From Phyllostachys edulis (Eukaryota > Streptophyta > Magnoliopsida > Poales > Poaceae), in contig CM070548.1 in the NCBI GenBank assembly GCA_036346405.1, positions 56,975,866 to 57,039,865 on the forward strand: DNA of 64,000 bases, written 5' to 3'. Position numbers and translations under genes: made by a program. Below the pieces are notes generated by a model. That model saw only the letters and a list, made by a program, of their open reading frames with translations, did not search any database and was not told where the DNA came from. Below, piece after piece: positions 38,401 to 45,125 of the stretch; the first letter of the stretch is position 1, and each line of letters begins with the position of its first letter.

Positions 38401-41400
38401 TTACAAGGACCTCAGGAATAATTAAGAACATATAAGTCCTTCCTATGTTCATATAAGTAATGGACATGAAAACATCCGGGCAACATATCCCGTGAAATCT
38501 TGCTTATGGTGTTAATGGTGCGACTCGCAACCTCAGCTGCCCGATCCTAAACGAGTGGTCCGGATCGAGGCGGAATGGCCTCCCTCCTACTTACAACGCT
38601 TTTCCGAAAAACCGTCCGCCACCTCCCTGTCTTTTTTTTCCGAAAACACCCTTGTCCTCCCCAGAGATCTGACTCCGCCTCTTCCCATGGAAACCAAATC
38701 CCCAAATCGAGCTGACATGGACCTCCTCCCAATCGAGCTCCCGTTTCGCCGCCACCTCCTCCCCAAATCTCAGACCTTTTCCTCGCTCACCCCATCCACC
38801 ACTCACGGTCAGTCCTCCACTCATCGCCCTATCCCCCTATTTGCGTCGAGCCGCCCTACCCTTGGAGACAAGCCAAGACGACAACAAACTGGGAGCTCAT
38901 CCGGCGCTCCTGCTGCTTCGACGCCACGATGGGTTCCACGAGGTAGTTGTGGCCGTGGTCAAAGATCTTACAGGACGCTGCAGGGAGGAGCTAGTACAAG
39001 AGGAGCGGCGGCTTCACCTTTGCCCCGGGTAGGCGGCGGCTGCTGCCTGGTTGCTTTCCTTTTTTGCTTCACTGCTATCCCATTTTTCTAGTGCAATTTG
39101 CTTCCAGATTTGTGCTTCAAATGTTTTAATTTCAGGATTTCCTTGTGGTCAATTTTTGCCGCAGGCTGCCTAGATGAAGTGACCAAGGATTTACTGAAGG
39201 AAGCAACAGATGAAGTAGTCAATTGTGCTTCGGATCACTGCTTTGTTCATGATTGAGCTTGTAGGGGTAGGACTTGTAGTTGGTAATATTGACAAGTGAA
39301 ATGTTTGTATGCTGGGAAATTTTGTTGATGGACATTGTGGCTTGTTGTAGCGTGAGGTTTCTAGTGATAGTTGTTTCACATGTATCAGTAGTTGTGCTCA
39401 AGGAGGGATGCACATGTACTGTCAAGAAGTTCTATTGTAATTAGGTTTATGGGCATGACAATGTTCGCACTGATGAATTTTATTTGTAAATTATTTTGCC
39501 TTCTTTCTCGGAATGCATGATGTGTGTGATGTACTATGTTATGGAGTGCTGCTGGTAGCACAAGTAAAAATGGCAGCAGCAAAAGGAATAGCATGAAGTG
39601 AACGAAAGAAATTACTGAGTGGAAAAGAATGACATAAATTGTGTGATTGAACTCCAAATTTGCAGCAGCTATTTTCAGCTTCCATGCACACAGCAATTTG
39701 CAGGTTCGAAGCATACATGGACTCCTACTCAACAATTTGCTGCTTCCATTCGTATAATACATAAAAAGAGTCAACAATTTGCATCCATCTGCTTCCTTGC
39801 TGAATGTTCCTTCTTTTTTCTTGTGCTTGTGCAGTCAGGCGCGAGCTTGGGGCAGAGGTTATTTGGTGGTCACCGATGCAGATGACGCATGACCAGCCGA
39901 AGACAAGACTGCCACTGCAAATCATAGATCAGGCAGATGGTGTGACCTGGCCGCGTCGTGAAGGGTCAAAGGGAGGGGAGCCAGAGGGCGATGTTGTTAG
40001 TCGGTGGCGGCTTCGCGAGCGGACCTGGTTTGGGGGAAGACATGAGCGAGGCAGCGGTGATGCAAGCAGGGATCTGCTAGGGTGTCGCGACGGCGGACCG
40101 GGGAGGCGCAGGAGCTTGACCTGGCGACGAGGAGAGGAGAGGAGCAATGGCGCCCAAACCCTCCTTTGCCCGATGGTTTGGACCAAGGATCAAAATTCCG
40201 ACGGTTCTGGGCGGTAACATGAGTTCTTCGAAAACCGGTGGGGACCGGATGAACAATGAATCACCAAATTTTTCAGAATCAGATTTGAATTTATGACTAC
40301 ATAATACACTTTCTAGGTTGGTTTAGGTCTTTTTTGTGCTAAATTACGTATTGTATGAGCAAAATATGCTTAAATTATTGTATGAGCAAGTCCCGAGCGG
40401 TTTTTTAGACTTGGAAAGCACATTGGATGCTCCCCACCTTTTTGCGACTTGGATGCCTGGTTGCAGTGGCAGGGGAAGGAAAGGAGGGGAGGCAAAGTAG
40501 GTAACAGGAGGATATTGTGGGAAGCGATGAAGAAACAAAAAATCTGTCATCTGATGAAATGCAGTACCAAGAGTCTAGTGATAGTAGCTCTCCGTCGTTC
40601 AATGATGGCGCTGATGGTGGGACAGCTCATGATGCAGTACAAGACCAACAAAACACATGTCAACCATTGGAATTCACCTGCGAGAAAATTTTCACGCATG
40701 CTACCCAGGATGAAGACCATGGTTGTAGTGCTTCAAGAACAATCCATAAGACCTACACGAGGGCTAAGGATCGCCAACAACATCATTCTCGGCCACAAGA
40801 CTCTTCTTCCTATAAATCTTATGCTAGCTCAAGGTCTATTCGAATTTATGGACGTTGAGATGCCAACCTATTACCTTCTGGTGATGATTCTCATTTGTCA
40901 GATATTTCTTCTCATCCTAATTACCATTACGGTCTTGTAGCCAATGCAAGAATTGTTTACCAGTGGGTGGAACCCGAATATTACCAACAAATTTATAATC
41001 ATTGGGTAGAATATGCCCATCAAACATACACTTGGGATCAATACAAAGCCCACCTAGCTCAATCTGAAGGACTTGTATTCATTGATAACAATAAGCACAT
41101 TGCACAACCTTTGCATTTCTCGACATTGTATTGATATGAATTGCTACTCCAGTATTGTTTTTAGTATGCTAGTCAAGTTATCATTCATTACCATTAACTT
41201 ATGCTTTTATTATTTTAGATGCTTTAGAATACTTGGAGGAGAGGGCAAACCCAGAGAGTGAAGCTAGCAAGGTTTTCTCTGTTTTTTCCAATTGCTACTT
41301 CATTAAACACTTGGAGGATTGTTACTTCATTAAACACTTTCTAATTAATATTTGCATTATTTCAATTGCTAATTACCCATAACCGGTTTTCTCTGCTTTT

Positions 41401-43747
41401 TTCCCCTTTTTTCACCGGTTTTTCCGATTTTTGGGCGGTAACCAATTTTCAAAATCCTCAATTCAAAATTCAGTTTTTGAACTTCATCCGGGTTTTTCTC
41501 GGTTTTCCCAGTAACGACCGATTCTCGTTCTGCGTAACAAACCGGTTTTTCAACCGGTTCCGGGTTTTTGATCCTTGGTTTGGTCGATCTGGAGGAGGCG
41601 ACTGGAAAGAGACGAGGGGCATTTTGCAAAATGCCAGGGAACTTGCGGGGTTTCTTCTACAAAAGAGCTGTTAAGTGCAGGGTAGGGAACCCACCTAGAT
41701 CCGAACCTTCCATCAGTGATCGGGCGGCCGAAGTTGTGAGTTGCACGGTTAACACCGTAAGCGAGAAGTAGATATGTTGCCAAACATCCAAAAGTATATA
41801 TGTTTCATTTTACAGCTTAACCAGTTCAATAAATTCCTGAGCTTTTAGCCATAATGTAGTCATGTTCAATAAATTCCTAAGCTTTTAGCCATAATGTAGC
41901 CATGTTAAGGTTATGAAACATGATTAACACTCAAAATTGAGAATAGTGTTTTTGTTAAAAAATGTTATAATCTCAGTTCTAGGAAAGGGATGGCAGGATA
42001 TGTTGCATAAATGAATTACAGCTGACAATTTATTGTGCTTTTCTTACAAGTTAGCTTCGCAAGCTTCTATTCTAGAGCTAGCTTATGGGAATTCCAAGGG
42101 AAATCCAAGCTAACCAAGCATGTCCTAATCATGGGTATAGCCTCATTAAGAATAACTGTGAACTTTACCCATGGAATGCTCCTCCTAGTAGGATCCATGT
42201 ATAACCAATTTACTATAGTAACATACAAAGGAATCATGAAGAAATTGATCATGGTTTTTTATTAAAAAAGAAATAGAAAAAAGACAAACTTTGGAGGCTA
42301 ATTGTTTTCTCTAAAGTAAGAATTACGAAGAAACTATGAACTAGGAAACCTTAGTGATCCTGTTTTATTTTAGGCTGCTGATGAACTTGGAATAATTAGC
42401 ATGCCACTTTTTTTATGTATTGTCACATCTTCATACTCACATGGATTTTAACAATAAATGTCTAAGAATTTTCTCCTTACTTTTTTAACCAATCAAATAT
42501 GACATACACATGCTACTAGCAAATCATTCCAACAGGTGACATGCCATAGCAACACATATATAGATGCCAGTTAAGATAGAACAAAGTTTCAAAAAGGGTA
42601 AAAAGCACAAATGCAAGAAGGGCGAAAGAGGAGCATACCTTGGGGAAAAATTCTTGATCGCCCAAATTTGATGCGGAGAGAGATAACTGTTTCAACACCG
42701 TTATATAGAGCCAAAGTCAAAATACCACACAACTAAACAGGCTCACTCAATTCAGTAACTGTAATTCTACTGCTACAAATGACAGATTAAGCAATAAACA
42801 AACGCCGCATAAAATTACACACATGTCACCACAGTCCTCACATGAAGCAAAATCGTAATACAGAGCCCTTGGACTTAAAACCAAATACCATTACATGACT
42901 AAAGCAGAAATATTTAATGCTAATTCCAAGTCATTCTGCTCAAGAAAGTGATATTAAATAACAAGTTATCACGGTTCAGGGGCATAGGTACAACATCCAG
43001 TATATTATAGATAAATATAACACAACTACAACAAACAACACAGCTTAACAGGAGGTATCAGAAAACTTATAACTCAAGTATCAACATGTAATAAGTCATA
43101 AGCATCTTTTACACTAGGTGCTCAATTGCAAGAGCCATACAATGACTATAGTACTAGGAACAACTTGTTAGTCGCTAGGGGCTTCGGTACAATATCCAGC
43201 GTGTCATAGACAAATATAAGACAACACCCAATAAAGATTGTAAACCCATCAATATGGGTATCACAAAACCATACAATGCAATTATCATAACCATCTTTTG
43301 AATTGCACTAGCTGCTCAATTGCGAGAACAAAGAAGCCGATAGCCGCAGCTATCAGAATTATCGGTGTTGCATCAAACCAAGGGGCGGCATGATCTAATT
43401 AGCTCGGCACCCAATCACCACAGCGTAATGAGCCGATACCCCGACCACATGGTCTCCCCCCCCCAAAAAAAAAAAGCGCTGCCTATAGATTGCATGAACC
43501 CAAACGGTGACATCTCAATCCACAGGAACCACACAGACCGCGCGCAATGCAGCGATCCCCAGCAGCAGCCGTACGAGATAGAGCCGCGGAGGCGTAGAAG
43601 GGTGTAGGGGTCCCGTACCACGATCTGCGTGGACGCGCCGGCGCCGCGGGAGCGGAGGAAGCGGTCGGCGGCGGCGGAGGCGGCGGCGGCGGGGCCGACT
43701 GAGTGGCGGCCGGCGGGGCCCACCTCATCGGAGCAGCAGTTCCCCAT
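13253..43747 (-). CDS. BON1: BONZAI1-type copine, 16 coding exons, 573 aa
   Basis: Calcium-dependent phospholipid-binding copine of the plasma membrane; plant BONZAI proteins restrain NLR-mediated defence and support growth homeostasis. Exons in gene order: 43619-43747, 42649-42696, 37292-37440, 37122-37170, 36498-36554, 24569-24751, 24289-24423, 23969-24030, 23685-23790, 23500-23614, 23316-23395, 23084-23221, 22632-22796, 22440-22553, 13575-13671, 13253-13347. They total 1722 nt and join in frame without a stop. MGNCCS at the start gives Gly2 for myristoylation and Cys4/5 for palmitoylation. C2A covers about 42-180 (DxD at 114/116; an Asn61 stands where a loop-1 Asp is usual in C2 domains), C2B about 190-330 (Asp200, Asp206), and the copine VWA about 335-570 with MIDAS residues D342, T344, S346 and D473. 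The start was chosen for the MGNCC motif. Residues 362-364 (SGG) seem to hold one extra Gly. Paralogue choice (BON1 rather than BON3) is from memory. Confidence 0.93.
13575..13671 (-). CDS. BON1: BON1 exon 15
   Basis: Residues 511-542 plus one base: FLDPNKGERLESSTGRVASR and DMMQFAPMKDVH. It fits directly to exon 14 across 8.8 kb of repeats. Confidence 0.92.
13870..17090 (+). mobile_element. Degenerate Ty3-type LTR in intron 14
   Basis: A GC-rich first part with a TATTTAAG box near 14151 is followed by an AT-rich tail containing CTAGACTACTTACC, GAACAAACTAGAGAATTCGT and AATAGCCATG. The same words occur in the same order at 49350-49480 in the intact solo LTR, so it is a diverged relative. Both ends are approximate and no target duplication was found. 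ACATGTGGGACC-type words at 14870-15010 are also typical of such LTRs. Confidence 0.6.
17100..17645. repeat. AT-rich minisatellite with two-unit higher-order period
   Basis: Seven to eight units of about 65-75 bases, each with AGCAATTnGATTTnnATACG and AATTCCAA. Odd units (near 17164, 17303, 17446, 17590) and even units (near 17229, 17366, 17516) form two subtypes, so the true period is about 140 bases. Confidence 0.75.
17744..21657. repeat. Five-copy tandem array of a ~780-bp unit
   Basis: The landmark GAAGCGAAAAGC-like word recurs at 17744, about 18518, 19315, 20105 and 20885. Each unit also repeats ATGGACGATATnnGGCCATTG, GCATGTGTATATCCATGCA and TAGAAGCATAGGCATATAG-like words in the same order. 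Minus-strand open frames recur per unit (for example TQWPYIVHSSSS), but each is broken differently, so I do not call genes. The array lies wholly in intron 14 of the copine gene. Confidence 0.85.
21781..21960 (-). mobile_element. Copia-like PBS and LTR edge upstream of the tandem array
   Basis: On the minus strand TTTACA is followed by TGGTATTAGAGTA, close to the TGGTATCAGAGC primer-binding site of Ty1/copia elements. The tandem array would then be the leader or gag region of this element. The LTR's outer end and the rest of the element were not identified. Confidence 0.4.
22141..22173 (+). mobile_element. Helitron-like 3' terminus
   Basis: GCCGTGCAAATGCGCGGGC can form an imperfect hairpin, and seven bases on the sequence ends CTAG followed by T, as Helitron 3' ends do (hairpin, then CTRR, inserted before T). 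The matching 5' TC end was not located. Confidence 0.5.
22440..22553 (-). CDS. BON1: BON1 exon 14
   Basis: Thirty-eight codons, DGVVTDFQETIDAIIKAS to VGGADFKEME. Starts with the MIDAS Asp473. It borders the 8.8-kb intron 14; reading through its GTAATG donor gives a false short end. Confidence 0.93.
22632..22796 (-). CDS. BON1: BON1 exon 13
   Basis: Fifty-five codons from VEGIQGIMSAY through GPTLFGPVI to QQKYFILLIVT, a core VWA segment. Confidence 0.93.
23084..23221 (-). CDS. BON1: BON1 exon 12
   Basis: Forty-six codons, AILEIGDVLQYYDP through FPSWGFGARP to LNGSTYQPE, a conserved copine VWA segment. Confidence 0.93.
23316..23395 (-). CDS. BON1: BON1 exon 11
   Basis: Completes Ala345 and encodes SNGNPRLPDSLHYIDPSGG and RPNAYQR. 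It finishes MIDAS DxTxS. A six-C run on the plus strand gives SGG, one Gly more than I expect from relatives. Confidence 0.9.
23500..23614 (-). CDS. BON1: BON1 exon 10
   Basis: Residues 307-344 plus one base. Ends with CQLNFMVAVDFT, the first VWA strand with the start of the MIDAS motif. Confidence 0.92.
23685..23790 (-). CDS. BON1: BON1 exon 9
   Basis: Residues 272-306, KIVKSVAELENMYH and NGENFFVPASTAHECHSKE, the end of C2B and linker toward the VWA domain. Confidence 0.92.
23969..24030 (-). CDS. BON1: BON1 exon 8
   Basis: Residues 251-270 plus two bases of Gly271: ENPLIVECFNFSSNGNHDLV, loop 3 region of C2B. Confidence 0.92.
24289..24423 (-). CDS. BON1: BON1 exon 7 (GC donor)
   Basis: Residues 206-250, from DPFLLISRIS to LNLQQIGSK. 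The frame is kept only with an AAG|GCATGA border, a GC-AG intron. A stronger-looking GTAAGG lies five bases upstream of it, but its use would shift exon 8 out of frame. Confidence 0.9.
24569..24751 (-). CDS. BON1: BON1 exon 6
   Basis: Residues 145-205, from VLTRRNRLLTLKLGVSE through GELTVQADE to RCSDLEIKDLLSKS. It links C2A to the first strand and loop 1 of C2B. Confidence 0.93.
24752..25346. other. Intron 5 sequence before the copia insertion
   Basis: Plain AT-rich intron to about 24940. After that come GGAGCTACAAATTTGTAGG and a C/A-rich stretch of CCACC and ACCAATACC words that continues at 30734 beyond the nested copia element. This second part is thus an older insertion of unclear type. 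Confidence 0.4.
25347..25644 (-). repeat. 3' LTR of the minus-strand copia element
   Basis: 298 bases, near-identical to 30407-30728. Bordered on its inner side by the polypurine tract at 25645-25655. Confidence 0.92.
25653..26159 (-). pseudogene. Copia RNase H and polyprotein C-terminus
   Basis: Open for 168 codons. It reads DIDTSKSTSGILFFLGK, VALSSCEAEYIAASTAST, LLGDLLGRDT, RVDSKSALALAKNPVFHERS and KHIRVKYHFIRG, ending SHKTTHKT with a stop. The catalytic Asp/Glu motifs of copia RNase H are visible. This is the best-kept part of the element; upstream sequence is frameshifted. The family function is degradation of the RNA template in retrotransposition. Confidence 0.9.
26160..27310 (-). pseudogene. 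Copia reverse transcriptase remnant
   Basis: Fragments in changing minus-strand frames: VKHKARLVARGFMRGED, the WHVHHMDVKSAFLKR catalytic-region motif, FVIPKEGKVL and LYGFWRAPRA, then RYLVHCWPDLAFAVGYVGRF. No single frame holds the domain. Frame changes occur every 100-200 bases. It cannot encode an active enzyme. Confidence 0.85.
27310..28560 (-). pseudogene. Copia integrase remnant
   Basis: Pieces such as SAAEAERGRKLRVRRLNNSG and GEFTGESRR, VFWGEAV-like GKAVVTALH, EVWHGRKPAVS and SGVFAGYAEGSRP follow the order of a copia integrase core and C-terminal GKGY-like region. Frameshifts separate them. Confidence 0.75.
28560..30376 (-). pseudogene. Copia gag and protease remnant
   Basis: Gag pieces include LTKTNYVE near 29765, HMWDLDPETEA, then EMRFRYQQAIAKEAWGAI and EGVDDFALRLNALL, typical of UBN2-type gag. 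Two zinc-knuckle-like stretches follow (GHWAKDCRRP, CGKLGHRAKDCRR). The protease site region reads LDTGAAHHMTGR near 28757-28792. Stops and frame changes break every domain. Confidence 0.85.
30407..30728 (-). repeat. 5' LTR of the minus-strand copia element
   Basis: 322 bases; longer than its partner because CCTAAAAGCGCCTAAGATGT is duplicated in tandem near 30602-30645. Confidence 0.92.
31950..33110 (+). pseudogene. Copia protease and integrase remnant (plus-strand element)
   Basis: WVLDFDASFHMTPDS lacks the usual DSGA and reads DFDA. After a frame change come QWHHCLGHLCGSRLSSLV, FYVIFIDDYSRFIWIFPM, RTFRCDSAGEYC and AELKHHHLIETARTLLVAS, an integrase zinc finger and core. NGVAER-like is changed to NEVAEL. 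The frame 32104-32991 is open for 295 codons, but parts of it are out of the protein frame. Confidence 0.85.
33730..34460 (+). pseudogene. Copia reverse transcriptase remnant (plus-strand element)
   Basis: Reads YKARLVAHDFQQEYGRDY, ISQLDVNNAFLNGVLHEVYM, stop, CRLRRALYGLK, stop, VPRAWF, then LLLYVDDMLITGDD and FLGIEISSMLEGYYLS, stop. The YVDD catalytic box is kept. The stops are TAG at sites where Gln is expected, consistent with C-to-T changes. Confidence 0.88.
34480..35170 (+). pseudogene. Copia RNase H remnant (plus-strand element)
   Basis: Reads RYRHLVRSLVYLVSTRPNIV, HYSHLLRVLRYLRKT, then AYSDAT, stop, and later KHIGVNALYTRSKV, stop, and IADFFTKPQT. Matches the end of a copia polyprotein and runs to the polypurine tract. 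Confidence 0.85.
35185..35298 (+). repeat. 3' LTR of the plus-strand copia element
   Basis: 114 bases, starting TGTTAGAATAGG after the G-run and ending TTCATAACA. It contains a TATATATGG box-like stretch. LTRs this short are within the copia range. Confidence 0.7.
35385..35421. repeat. (AT)n(AC)n microsatellite
   Basis: TATATATA run passing into ACACACAC, within intron 5. Confidence 0.85.
35750..36428. mobile_element. hAT-type MITE with perfect 8-bp duplication
   Basis: Left end CAGTGTTACCGGGACTCG and right end, read inverted, CAATGTTACTTGGACACG. GTCGAGAC stands at 35742-35749 and again at 36429-36436. Subterminal GTGTCCGA / TCGGACAC words recur inverted. The 679-bp interior has a (GA)n tract at 36063-36086 and no transposase. 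Located in intron 5. Confidence 0.9.
36498..36554 (-). CDS. BON1: BON1 exon 5
   Basis: Nineteen codons, MLKLEEQQFLGEAICLLSE, the end of C2A. It borders the 11.7-kb intron 5. Confidence 0.92.
37122..37170 (-). CDS. BON1: BON1 exon 4
   Basis: Completes Val109 and encodes FQVYDIDPQLHDVSEE, which is calcium-binding loop 3 of C2A with its DxD pair. Confidence 0.92.
37292..37440 (-). CDS. BON1: BON1 exon 3
   Basis: Residues 60-108 and two bases of Val109. Carries SNPMVVMY, RTEVILNSLNPSWN and FEVLQPL of C2A. The donor is GGT|GTAAG; using the GT two bases upstream would break the frame. Confidence 0.92.
37441..38469. other. Intron 2, gene-proximal part
   Basis: Plain AT-rich intron with a GA run at 37446-37465. 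An inverted repeat AGAAAGGGCAACCAAA ... TTTGGTTGCCTTTCT at 37675-37731 could fold into a small hairpin. Nothing else recognised. Confidence 0.5.
38555..39255 (+). pseudogene. Putative captured gene fragment inside the MULE
   Basis: An open frame at 38555-39091 (178 codons) is Ser/Pro/Arg-rich and low in complexity. A separate downstream piece after TTTGCCGCAG reads CLDEVTKDLLKEATDEVVNC, then ASDHCFVHD and a stop. The two could be exons of one captured gene, the frame being lost between them. I do not recognise the parent. Composition is much more GC-rich than the surrounding intron. Confidence 0.35.
40184..41577 (+). mobile_element. hAT element nested in the MULE
   Basis: Starts CAAGGATCAAAA and ends TTTTTGATCCTTG, inverted repeats of 12 bases. 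GTTTGGAC at 40176-40183 and GTTTGGTC at 41578-41585 form an 8-bp duplication with one mismatch. Subterminal zones on both sides contain ACCGGT and CGGTTTTTC words. The interior keeps remnants resembling the low-complexity tail of plant hAT transposases, with no catalytic domain. Confidence 0.85.
40517..41134 (+). pseudogene. Possible hAT transposase C-terminal remnant
   Basis: The frame 40517-40858 is acidic and Ser-rich at its start (SDEETKNLSSDEMQYQESSD) and contains FTHATQDEDHG and RTIHKTYTRAKDR. A second frame, 40895-41134, reads WVEPEYYQQIYNHWVEYAHQ. Its place inside a hAT element and acidic tail style suggest the transposase C-terminus. I see no RW or hAT dimerisation motif, so the call is tentative. 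Confidence 0.4.
41824..41903. repeat. Two-copy 40-bp tandem duplication
   Basis: GTTCAATAAATTCCTGAGCT plus the next 20 bases occurs twice head to tail with two mismatches, 41824-41863 and 41864-41903, in intron 2. Confidence 0.9.
42649..42696 (-). CDS. BON1: BON1 exon 2
   Basis: Sixteen codons, LSLSASNLGDQEFFPK, the first strand and loop 1 of C2A. Bounded by AACAG acceptor and GTATGC donor, phase 0 on both sides. Confidence 0.92.
42965..43335. repeat. Diverged ~205-bp tandem duplication in intron 1
   Basis: AGGGGCATAGGTACAACATC near 42978 and AGGGGCTTCGGTACAATATC near 43177 start two similar stretches. Both contain ATAGAnAAATATAA and end with TGCTCAATTGCnAGA. The copies are clearly diverged. 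Confidence 0.65.
43619..43747 (-). CDS. BON1: BON1 exon 1
   Basis: Encodes residues 1-43: the acylation motif MGNCCS, an Ala-rich linker and RSRGAGASTQIV at the edge of C2A. Very GC-rich, as grass first exons often are. The donor GTACGG gives Val43 where Glu is usual in relatives. Confidence 0.92.
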
Positions 43748-44240
43748 GGGGATGGCGTCGCCTCCCTCCTCCGCCGGCGAGGCGAGATCTATGTGCGTCT
43801 CGATCTACGGCCTACGGGAGAGGTGTGGGAATATTCGCGAGTAGCAACTGCAGCAAGTGGAGTCGTGGAGACGACACGGAGACTTGGACCCAACACAGCG
43901 AGAGAGAGAGGGAGGGAGGGAGACGGGGGAAGTAAACTGACGGGGAACGAGGCGGAAATTACGGCTTTGTCCCTGTTCCGCCGGGTGGTGCGGTGGGGCT
44001 CCTTCTCCCTCCCTGGCGGATTGGAGTTGGACGGCACGGCAGAGTAGAAAGAGAGTAGTAAAGTTTGACTTTGGCCTGTCTCGTTGCCTTTTTCATTTGA
44101 CTGTTCCGTCCCGTTTGGAGGGCGGCTCGTTAGGGCTTTTTTATATATAAAAAGATATATTTTTTATTCTTTTTATATGGATAAAGAGTTTTATCTTTTT
44201 TTACAGAAAGAACCCACCGTAACGGAACCGTTACGCGAGT
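43748..44240 (-). promoter_or_regulatory. BON1 5' UTR and proximal promoter (inferred)
   Basis: On the minus strand, upstream of the ATG, lies a pyrimidine tract (complement of 43898-43935) like those in plant 5' UTRs and Y-patches. A TATATATAAAAAAG stretch, complement of about 44137-44150, could be a TATA box some 390 bases from the ATG. CGTAACGG-AA-CCGTTACG at 44218-44235 is a perfect inverted repeat with MYB-type AACGG cores. The transcription start is not determinable from sequence. Confidence 0.35.
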
Positions 44241-45016
44241 GGGGCCAATCACACGATGGCTACCTGATTTGCTGACGTGGCAATTTTAGTCCCGTAACAG
44301 TAGAGCATGTCGTAATGGGGCACCGCCAAGGACCCTATTCATTTCATACTTCAACACGATCTAGTGCGTATTATAGACGTGAACATGCGACGATGTGATG
44401 CTATATATGAATATACGATAATGGAGAATCAACTTTCCGTCAGTATCGAACGGGCAAATTCAACCTTCTTTTTTTCATTCGGGAAATGATGTGTGTTTAG
44501 TAATCTGACTTATGCCATCGTCTTGTTCTCCTAAGTTTCTATATTTTCATTACTACATGGTGGTAACACAACGTAAGTGCGATGCAGATAGATCATTCAC
44601 TGCTTGGATAAAAAAAAAGCTATATGCAACCTCAAACACCGTACATCCCACGTCCCATCATTTTTTATCTCCACTTGTCTCCCAATTCATTCAGCTTAGC
44701 AAGTTGCTGCAAATTACAGCTCTGCTCGGATAAAAAAAAAAACCACCTCCACCTTTACAAGATACAATCTACCAATGATATGGTAGCCAGGGAGTGCTTT
44801 TTTTTTTTTGAAAAGGGGTGTAATGCAAACTCAACTAACCCATGGCAACCGTGTGGCTTCTGGCAAACTTGTTGCTTGAGAGGAGATAAGAGGATGAAGT
44901 TTAGTGACATTGATTAGACGATTTATGGATTGAAGTAGTAACAATACTACTTATACAAAGATAATCTATTTGTTCAATCAGATAACAGTCAGGACATAAC
45001 ATGAGGGGCTACTGGA
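44241..45016. other. Intergenic region right of BON1
   Basis: AT-rich with several A-runs and T-runs. Distal promoter of BON1 may lie here. No gene or mobile-element signature was recognised. Confidence 0.4.
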
Positions 45017-45125
45017 GAATTTTTTTTATAAATAATCTAGTTTTTATTCGAAAATACATTAATAATACTATTTTTTTATTTTACAGAAATAATCATATGT
45101 TGCTCAACCGTTGAGCGAATAGCCT
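45017..45125. repeat. Orphan copy of the PMD-element terminal repeat
   Basis: GAGAATTTTTTTTATAAATAA, ATCTAGTTTTTATTCG, AATAATACTATTTTTTTATT and CAGAAATAATCATATG, then GCTCAACCGTTGAGCGA. It matches the ends at 911 and 9411 in order and spacing. A partner end was not found within the window, so this is a truncated or solo end. Confidence 0.7.

Larger units (their letters stand above)
38479..41781. mobile_element. Mutator-like element (possible Pack-MULE)
   Basis: Both ends start GGCAACATATC and go on with CTTATGGTGTTAATGGTGC and ACTCGCAACCTC-like blocks in inverted orientation for roughly 100 bases with gaps. AAACATCCG at 38470-38478 and AAACATCCA at 41782-41790 form a 9-bp duplication with one mismatch. 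After removing the nested hAT element it is about 1.9 kb. No MURA transposase motif was seen. The interior is GC-rich, with an intron-like acceptor TTTGCCGCAG before GCLDEVTKDLLKEATDEVV at 39165-39230 that looks like the last exon of a captured gene. Confidence 0.8.
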
